In this document: positions 58,077 through 64,000 of the stretch, in pieces
Layout of the letters: the number at the start of each line of letters is the position of its first letter
Numbering within the stretch: position 1 is the first letter of the stretch
Origin: Haloarculaceae archaeon H-GB1-1
GTDB taxonomy: Archaea > Halobacteriota > Halobacteria > Halobacteriales > Haloarculaceae
Direction: 5' to 3'
Assembly: GCA_029688825.1 (NCBI GenBank)
Contig: JARUKX010000015.1
Span: 1-64,000 of the forward strand
Length of the DNA stretch: 64,000 nt
The notes under the pieces: generated by a model
Told to the model about the DNA's origin: nothing
Databases searched by the model: none
The model's input: the letters and a program-made list of their open reading frames with translations, nothing else
Translations under genes and position numbers: made by a program

Positions 58077-59789
58077 CTACTGCGGAGAGAGCGATCCGTT
58101 ACAACCGGCTGTACGGTCGTCGACCTGGAGCATCTCCGTGGGCGTCAGCCCGATCTCTCCGGTCGCGTGTTCGAGCCACGTCGCGAGGTCGTTGATACGG
58201 AGCTTCAGCCGCCACGGGAGGTCGTGTACCTGCGGAAACCCGGCGAGGAGTTTGTTGTCGAGGTCCTGCTTTTCGTATAGTACCTCCCTGTCCGGCCAGG
58301 GTCCCTCGTAGGCCTTCGTCAGGGGCAGCTTCTGTCTGAGGAACGCATCGAGTTGGCTGAGCGTGAACGAGTCGAAGCGGAGGTTCGGCGGGCGGTGACG
58401 GAGGATATCGGCGTCGAGCGTCCGGAGCGCGCGGACGTACGTCTCGTCCGACCGCGCCGAGGGCGGCGTCTGCAGATGCCACTGCAGGAGTTCCGCATCC
58501 GCCATGACGAGCGATTCGACGAACGTGTCGGCGAGGTGTGCCCGAAACGACAGCGTCGGCGTGTTCTCGAGACCGACTGCGGCGAGACCGTTCTGGCTAC
58601 CATCGTAGCGCCAGGAGAGGTCCGAGAGTCGCTCTCGAATCCGCCGACAGGCGAATCGCTCGCTGCAGTCGTCGTCGAGGACGGAGAGGTGTTCCTCGAT
58701 GGGGATGTAGCCGAACGTCTGGGAGACGTAGTCGCTCAGGTTCGGGTTCTCGGCGACGCTGTACGGCGGGCATCTGCAACCACCGAGGCGAATGCCGTCG
58801 AGCGGCTGAAAGTGGCCGCGGAAGAGCGAATCACCGAGGCCGCCGTGATAGATGACGTCGACGTCCATCTGATCGACGTAGCCTGCGTGATGGATGTGGA
58901 CGGATTCCCAGATCGCGCTACTGTACTGGACGACGTCTGCGCAGGTGTTCAGGTACCTGTCGTCGACAGTGAGGGTCTCGTGTGGCGTGTCGTACTGCGT
59001 GGCGATCTTCTTCGCACCGTCGATGTCGTCGCCCGTCCCCGTTCCGATGGTGTAGCACACGTCGATGTCGGGTGCACCGGCGAGGACGGTCCGAGAGTCA
59101 CAGCCACTGCTGAGCAGTAGCCCCTTCTTCCCGGCGTAGCCCGCCCGGCGTTCGAGAGCCCGCGAGAGCCGTTCGCCCAGTTCCGTCGCGTGGTTTCCCT
59201 TGCGAGGGTCGTAGACGAATCTGGCGAGCGAGTCGGTCGCCTCCGCCGTGACCACGGCGTCGAAGGGAACCCGGTCGACGCCGTGCAGGATGGTCCGGTC
59301 ACCCAGCACGACGCCCATAATGAGAAACTCCATGAGCGGTTCGCTCCGAACCTCAGGATCGTCTACCACCGAGGCGACCGTGGCCGGATCGGTGCCGAAC
59401 ACCCGAACCCCCGGCTCGTCGGTGTAGAAGCACTCCCTGCTTCTGATGGGATCGTTCACGACCACCTGCGGACCGTCGACGAGGTCCACGACGGCCAGGA
59501 ACGACCCGTTGAGGCGGTCGAACACGCCACGGCCCCCAGCACCCGCCGTTTCGACCAACAGCCGTGCTGGGTCCTCGTACGTCGTCCCGTCGACGAACGC
59601 CTCTCCCCAGACCACGGCCATCCCGCGTGCAGTTTCGTGGACGGTCGACCGGCCGGGCGTCCCGAGTGCACTGTCCCTGACGCCGACGGCCATCGTCGGC
59701 CCCTCGACGATCACGTCGAATTGCTCCGGGGAACGGAACCGCTGGAGGGCGTCTCGGTCGCCGAACACGCCGAACAGTTCCTTGTTCAT
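58077..59789 (-). CDS. Asparagine-synthase-like protein without the glutaminase cysteine (570 aa)
   Basis: The N-terminus MNKELFGVFGDRDALQRF lacks the Cys2 that class II glutaminases need, although the glutaminase-like fold continues (VVWGEAFVDGTTYEDPARLL, GVFDRLNGSFLAVV). The synthetase half begins about residue 220: KGLLLSSGCDSRTVLAG is a changed form of the SGGxDS ATP-pyrophosphatase loop. It resembles asparagine-synthase-related proteins in haloarchaeal surface-glycan loci, which may amidate sugars with ammonia. Its gene follows glmS. Function inferred. Confidence 0.75.
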   Translation of the reverse strand: MNKELFGVFGDRDALQRFRSPEQFDVIVEGPTMAVGVRDSALGTPGRSTVHETARGMAVVWGEAFVDGTTYEDPARLLVETAGAGGRGVFDRLNGSFLAVVDLVDGPQVVVNDPIRSRECFYTDEPGVRVFGTDPATVASVVDDPEVRSEPLMEFLIMGVVLGDRTILHGVDRVPFDAVVTAEATDSLARFVYDPRKGNHATELGERLSRALERRAGYAGKKGLLLSSGCDSRTVLAGAPDIDVCYTIGTGTGDDIDGAKKIATQYDTPHETLTVDDRYLNTCADVVQYSSAIWESVHIHHAGYVDQMDVDVIYHGGLGDSLFRGHFQPLDGIRLGGCRCPPYSVAENPNLSDYVSQTFGYIPIEEHLSVLDDDCSERFACRRIRERLSDLSWRYDGSQNGLAAVGLENTPTLSFRAHLADTFVESLVMADAELLQWHLQTPPSARSDETYVRALRTLDADILRHRPPNLRFDSFTLSQLDAFLRQKLPLTKAYEGPWPDREVLYEKQDLDNKLLAGFPQVHDLPWRLKLRINDLATWLEHATGEIGLTPTEMLQVDDRTAGCNGSLSPQ

Positions 59790-59816
59790 GGGCACAGGAG
59801 GGACGCGTCGACCTCG

Positions 59817-61625
59817 TTATTCGACGGTGACACTCTTCGCGAGGTTGCGTGGCTTGTCGATCGCCCGTCCCAGCTTCTCGGCCGTGTGATAGGAGATCAG
59901 CTGAAGCTGGATGTTCGCGAGCAACGTCTCCCAGATGGGATGGGTGTCCGCCACGGTGAGCTGGTAGTCGGCGACGTCGGCCCCTCGGTGGTCAGCCGGG
60001 CCGACGGCGACGATGTCGGCACCTCGGGCCTTCGCCTCCTCGGCGTTCATGACCGTCTTCTCGGTATCCGAGCCGGCGAGGACGGCGAAGACCGGCGTCT
60101 CGTCGGTGACGAGCGCGAGCGGGCCGTGTTTCAGTTCGCCGGCCGCGAACCCCTCAGCGTGCCTGTAGGTAATCTCCTTGAACTTCAGCGCCCCTTCCTG
60201 GGCCACTGGGTGTCCCATGCCCCGACCGATGAAGAAGTACGCGTCCTCATCGACGAGTTCGACGGCGAGCGCCTGCGCGTCGCTTTCGGAGATGACGCTC
60301 TCGAACTCCCCGGGAAGCTTCGAGAGGGAGTCTAGTAGCTCGGGGAGATCGTCGCGCACGGTTCCCTGCGGCAGGTGCTCGGCGACGTACTGGGAGAGCA
60401 GGGTGAGCGTGACTGCCTGCGACGAGAAGGTCTTCGTCGCCGCGACGCCGATCTCGGGCCCGGCACGGATATACGTCGTCTCGTCCGCTTTGCGAGAGAC
60501 CGTCGAGCCCATGACGTTCGTCACGCCCAGCGTCGGAGCTCCGCGCTCGTCTGCCTGTTCGAGCGCTCGAAGCGTGTCCGCCGTCTCGCCGCTCTGTGTG
60601 ACCGCGACGACGAGCGTTCGGCCGTTGATCGGACCTGCAGTGCGGACGTATTCGCTCGCCCGGAACGGTCGCGCGTTGATGCCTGCGTCGTTGAGCAAGT
60701 TCGCCCCGTAGAGCGCAGCGTGATAGGAGGTGCCACACGCGACGAAGTGAACGTTCGTGACCCCCTCGAAAATTTCGGGGTCGATCTCGTCGAAGCGGAT
60801 GCGGCCGTCTTCGACGCGTCCCTGAATGGTGTTCGAGATCGCGTTCGGTTGCGTGTGAATCTCCTTGAGCATGTAGTGGTCGTAGGTCCCTTTCCCCGCG
60901 TCTTCGGGGTCCCACTCGACGGACTGAGACGCACGCTCGACGTCCTCGCCGTCGACCGTCGAGAGGTCGACGCCGTCCGGCGCGATGACTGCCATATCGT
61001 CGTCCTGCAGATAGACCACTTCTTGCGTGTACTCGAGAAATGCAGGGACGTCGCTCGCGAGGAAGTACGCGTCGTCGCTGATGCCGAGCACCAGTGGCGA
61101 CCCCTTTCGTGCGGCGTAGATGCGATCTTCGCCTTCGACGAGAACCGCGATGGCGTAACTGCCTTCGAGGTCGGCGACGGCTCGCTGCACGGCCCCGCGC
61201 GTCGAGTGCGTCTCCAGGTACTTCTCGACGAGGTGCGGGATCACTTCCGTATCGGTCTCGCTCGTGAACTCCCGGCCATCGGCGACCAACCCGCCTTTGA
61301 CCTCCTGGTAGTTCTCGACAACGCCGTTGTGTACGACGGCGACGGTGCCCGATTCACCAGTGTGTGGGTGGGCGTTCGCGTCCGTGGGAGGGCCATGCGT
61401 ACTCCAGCGAGTGTGACCGATGCCGACGGGTCCGCTCGTCGTTCCGGATTCGAGTTCGGCCGTCAACTGGGACACTTCGCCTGCCGTTTTGCATACCGTC
61501 ACACCGCTCTCGGTTCCGACTGCGAGGCCGGCGGAGTCGTACCCCCTGTACTCCAGACTTTCGAGTCCGTGGATGAGTTCTTCGACGGCATCACCGCGGC
61601 CGACGCGGCCGATGATCCCACACAT
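59817..61625 (-). CDS. glmS: Glutamine--fructose-6-phosphate aminotransferase
   Basis: A 602-residue enzyme that makes glucosamine 6-phosphate. The catalytic MCGIIGRVG gives Cys1 after methionine removal (start 61625), and GIGHTRWSTHGPPTDANAHP and GVVENYQEVK complete the glutaminase domain. The two SIS domains follow (FVACGTSYHAAL and VTQSGETADTLRAL; later FFIGRGMGHPVAQEGALKFK). The conserved C-terminus NLAKSVTVE is intact. It feeds the amino-sugar path toward UDP-GlcNAc and so fits the sugar dehydrogenase at the window's right end. Confidence 0.93.
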   Translation of the reverse strand: MCGIIGRVGRGDAVEELIHGLESLEYRGYDSAGLAVGTESGVTVCKTAGEVSQLTAELESGTTSGPVGIGHTRWSTHGPPTDANAHPHTGESGTVAVVHNGVVENYQEVKGGLVADGREFTSETDTEVIPHLVEKYLETHSTRGAVQRAVADLEGSYAIAVLVEGEDRIYAARKGSPLVLGISDDAYFLASDVPAFLEYTQEVVYLQDDDMAVIAPDGVDLSTVDGEDVERASQSVEWDPEDAGKGTYDHYMLKEIHTQPNAISNTIQGRVEDGRIRFDEIDPEIFEGVTNVHFVACGTSYHAALYGANLLNDAGINARPFRASEYVRTAGPINGRTLVVAVTQSGETADTLRALEQADERGAPTLGVTNVMGSTVSRKADETTYIRAGPEIGVAATKTFSSQAVTLTLLSQYVAEHLPQGTVRDDLPELLDSLSKLPGEFESVISESDAQALAVELVDEDAYFFIGRGMGHPVAQEGALKFKEITYRHAEGFAAGELKHGPLALVTDETPVFAVLAGSDTEKTVMNAEEAKARGADIVAVGPADHRGADVADYQLTVADTHPIWETLLANIQLQLISYHTAEKLGRAIDKPRNLAKSVTVE

Positions 61626-62073
61626 CAACGATACACCCCTACTCTCTGGTGATGGGGTGAGGCGCTACTCGGCGAGCGGTCGCGTCCAAGTGTGAGAGGG
61701 TATTGGATGGGCATAGTCATACGATTGTCCTGGAGGGCGGATTCGGACAGCGAAACACACGAACCGGTACTCCATTACTATGGACCGATTAAGCAGCCGC
61801 GCCGTTCGTATCGTCGACTGCAATCGTCGATGCCCTGCATCACCGACGAACGTGCAGCGGTCGAGAAGGACTCCACTACGGCTTACCATGCGAATAAGTG
61901 GTTCGCGACGGGCTCGGGCGGCCGAATGGAAGGGGAGTGCGTTGCCGTCGTAACTCACCGATAGTCGACGGTGCTCTTGCTCGTCGACAGTGGACGTAAC
62001 CGAAGGAGACGGAAACCAACGGTTGCTGGCGGTCAGGGATGCCCTCGAGACGGCAGCGAAGTCCGTTCCGTGC
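61626..62073. other. Intergenic stretch, no gene recognised
   Basis: Two open frames of about 90 codons exist here, but their translations are not haloarchaeal-like and have no motif. The stretch separates the 5' end of glmS from the 3' end of the DUF7344-type regulator gene; both are transcribed leftward, so the glmS promoter must lie within it. Confidence 0.4.
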
Positions 62074-62697
62074 TTAGACGAGTTTCGGGCGCAGGTACTG
62101 CGCGGCAGTGAGTACCGAGAACGCCAGTAGAATCAGCGTTCCCGCCATGAAGCCGGAGATTGGCTCGAAGAACGGGAATCGAAAGGACATGCCAGCGAGC
62201 ACGACGGCGCCGACGACCGACGTGGCGACGTAGTATGTGCTCCAGGAGGCGGGTTCCGCCTCCGTTTCTCCTTCCGTCTCGTCCTCGTCGTACTGGAGAT
62301 ACGGATCGAGTTCGTCGGCGAGCGACAACCGCCTCACGATTCCACGGCTCTGGTTGTACTCGATGATTCCCTCGTCGGCTAATTTCGGCAGGTGGTTCTG
62401 GTACAACGGGATGTACACGCGTTGGCGTTCTTCGGAGGTGAGTGCCTGGACCGTCGTATCGTGTTCCCATGCAGCCACCTGCTCTGCGACGTCTCGCATC
62501 TTCACCTCGCCGCTCTCGTCCTGGAGATAGCGAAGGACCAGTCGCCGTCGCTGGTTCTGGAGGAGGTGGAAGATCTGATCGCGCTCGAGGGTCGGTGTGT
62601 GGTCGGTCTCGGTGTCGCCGTCTTCACGATCCTGTTCGTTCGCCGATTCGTCGGTAGAGGGGGCTGATTCGTTCGCGTCCGCATCGCGGAGACTCAT
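62074..62697 (-). CDS. DUF7344-type winged-helix protein with two membrane helices (207 aa)
   Basis: After an acidic 1-35 leader, the winged helix is seen in LERDQIFHLLQNQRRRLVLR, YLQDESGEVKMRDVAEQVAA and NHLPKLADEGIIEYNQSRGI, a pattern common in haloarchaeal DUF7344 regulators. A hydrophilic linker (EDETEGETEAEP) leads to two membrane helices (about 155-172 and 180-200), so it is a membrane-bound regulator. The start at 62697 (MSLRDADAN) lies 30 bases below an AGTTTAATAA box. Confidence 0.78.
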   Translation of the reverse strand: MSLRDADANESAPSTDESANEQDREDGDTETDHTPTLERDQIFHLLQNQRRRLVLRYLQDESGEVKMRDVAEQVAAWEHDTTVQALTSEERQRVYIPLYQNHLPKLADEGIIEYNQSRGIVRRLSLADELDPYLQYDEDETEGETEAEPASWSTYYVATSVVGAVVLAGMSFRFPFFEPISGFMAGTLILLAFSVLTAAQYLRPKLV

Positions 62698-63156
62698 AGG
62701 ACGTACCAGGTGGGAGGACATTATTAAACTAGTAGATTTTGCATATTATTTTATCGTCCAGTAACTGCATCAAATACAGCCCCAAACCATGGCTGTTTCA
62801 GCGTTTGAAACTGCTGTTTATGCGGTCTATAAGCCGATTTGAACTATCTCTGCTAGATAGTTTTTAGTATTTTATTATGCAATAAATGGGCATGATTTCG
62901 ACGTCTGTTTGGGGCCCCACAAATTCGGTTCGACAACTAATAATTATGTATTATGACATTATTTGACGCGATGATCCGACCGTCGATGTACTCGGTCGCG
63001 CCACGCGTGACCCGGTCGCGTTCTCGGGAGAGTGCTTAAATGCTCTATAAGAAAGGTGGCAAGGGGTCTACCCCTGAACGAGTTCGGTCTCTCCCACGCT
63101 AGCGACACGATCTGCGAGTGGCGTCCGGGGGAGCCGGATCAGTTACGGTGGTTCCC
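62698..63156. promoter_or_regulatory. AT-rich divergent control region of the glycan locus
   Basis: A 9-bp inverted pair GCCCCAAAC (62779-62787) / GTTTGGGGC (62907-62915) encloses 119 bases of AT-rich DNA. Inside are the small palindrome GTTTCA...TGAAAC (62794-62810) and the hairpin ACTATCT/AGATAGT followed by TTTT (about 62843-62865). GCTTAAATGCTCTATAAG (about 63034-63051) is a TATA candidate for the dehydrogenase, giving it a leader of roughly 90-100 bases that holds a GGGGTCTACCCC hairpin. For the minus gene the TATA is near 62722-62732. No gene is seen here. Confidence 0.5.
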
Positions 63157-64000
63157 ATGAATGCCCAACCGAACGGGACGCTCGAACGCATCGAACCGGA
63201 AACACCCCCACAGGACGTTGCTGCGGCCGAAACGACGGTCTGCGTCGTCGGACTCGGCTACGTCGGACTGCCGCTCGCGGTCGGTTTCGACGACGCCGAC
63301 TACGACGTCATCGGCTACGACATCGACGAGCAGATCGTCGAGACGCTTCGCGATGGGGTCGATACGACAGGCGACCTCGGAGACGACGCTATCACCGAGA
63401 GCGAGGTCGAGTTCACGACGCGAGAGTCGGTGATCGGTGACGCCGATTTCGTGCTGATCACCGTTCCGACCCCGGTCGCCGACGACCAGACACCGTCGAT
63501 GCACTTCGTCGAAGCTGCCGGTGAAACGGTCGGCGAACACATGTCCGAGGGAACGACGGTCGTCCTCGAATCGACGGTGTACCCGGGGGCGACGCGCGAG
63601 GCACTCATTCCGGCCCTCGAACGCGGGTCCGGGCTGGAGAACGGTGAAGAGTTCTTCGTCGGCTACTCGCCAGAACGTGCCGTTCCGGGGGACGACCATC
63701 ACGGCCTCCAGAACGTCGTCAAGATCGTCAGCGGTCAGAACGACGAGGTCCTCGATACGGTCGCCGAACTGTACGACAACGTCATCGACGCGGGCGTTCA
63801 CCGTGCCCCGAGTATGGAGGTCGCCGAGGCTGGGAAAGTCGTCGAGAACGTCCAGCGTGACGTCAACATCGCCCTGGTCAACGAACTGGCGATGGTCTTC
63901 GACGAGATCGGCCTCGACACACGAGAAGTCATCGAGGCGGCGGGCACGAAGTGGAACTTCCACGAGTACGAGCCCGGCCTCGTCAGTGGCCATTGCATCC
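63157..64000 (+). CDS. Nucleotide-sugar dehydrogenase (UDP-ManNAc/GlcNAc type), 3' end beyond the window
   Basis: The frame starts [20 protein letters not shown]. The NAD-binding loop follows, [20 protein letters not shown], with [11 protein letters not shown]. Later come [20 protein letters not shown], the [12 protein letters not shown] block, [11 protein letters not shown] and [20 protein letters not shown], and it is cut at GLVSGHCI, near the catalytic cysteine region of the family. It makes a UDP-uronic acid (N-acetyl-mannosaminuronate or related) for N-glycans or capsule. The 281 residues visible are well conserved; exact sugar unknown. Confidence 0.88.
   Translation, partial: MNAQPNGTLERIEPETPPQDVAAAETTVCVVGLGYVGLPLAVGFDDADYDVIGYDIDEQIVETLRDGVDTTGDLGDDAITESEVEFTTRESVIGDADFVLITVPTPVADDQTPSMHFVEAAGETVGEHMSEGTTVVLESTVYPGATREALIPALERGSGLENGEEFFVGYSPERAVPGDDHHGLQNVVKIVSGQNDEVLDTVAELYDNVIDAGVHRAPSMEVAEAGKVVENVQRDVNIALVNELAMVFDEIGLDTREVIEAAGTKWNFHEYEPGLVSGHCI

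Noticed and set aside
61692-61964. 90-codon frame between glmS and the DUF7344 gene
   Set aside because: No haloarchaeal composition, no motif and no promoter.

Overview
The window is chromosome-like DNA from a haloarchaeon (class Halobacteria). The evidence is high GC with very acidic proteins, twin-arginine signal peptides on most exported proteins, leaderless genes with TATA boxes about 25-30 bases upstream, and archaeal markers: Orc1/Cdc6, proteasome alpha and beta, eS1 and uS15, KEOPS Pcc1, TFS, histone-fold proteins, a halocyanin, and bat-type and DUF7344-type regulators. No tRNA, rRNA or CRISPR array was recognised. All functions come from reading the sequence; no database was searched.

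Layout. 1-2 kb: a decayed IS5-type element and fragments of other IS ends. 2-5 kb: a methyltransferase, an MttB-superfamily protein and a LiaF-like membrane protein. 5-7 kb: an orc1/cdc6 gene beside eight copies of a 20-bp box, very probably a replication origin. 7-15.4 kb: a 2TM+2TM membrane protein, two histone-fold proteins around a bacterial-type RtcB, an M48 protease, a sensor kinase, an RNase H-like nuclease, small proteins and a bat-type regulator. 15.4-20.2 kb: an accessory island with several IS-end fragments, two exported proteins, a cupin pair and an atypical TFS.

20.4-26.2 kb: protoporphyrinogen oxidase, a molybdate/tungstate importer operon headed by a Moco-fold protein, and cysteine synthase. 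26.2-37.5 kb: one tightly overlapping minus-strand nitrate-reductase operon reading narA, narB (Rieske), narC (cytochrome b), a small membrane protein, narG, narH, a haem-b subunit, narJ, a membrane protein, a HEAT-repeat protein and an ApbC/Mrp-DUF2249 fusion. It diverges from narO at 37.7 kb. The metal importer, haem synthesis and Fe-S carrier genes fit supply of Mo, haem and Fe-S to this anaerobic respiratory complex.

38.4-51.4 kb is mostly housekeeping: psmA/psmB, DsbA-like, CBS-HPF, a DHH nuclease, a PLD protein, a HEAT protein, halocyanin, and the conserved order rpsO, recJ-like, pcc1, rps3ae. 51.6-56.7 kb holds six pilin-like exported proteins, one with a bactofilin-like repeat region. 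56.8-64 kb has a PQQ-like propeller, an asparagine-synthase-like protein without the glutaminase cysteine, glmS, a DUF7344 regulator and the start of a nucleotide-sugar dehydrogenase, probably the edge of a surface glycan locus.
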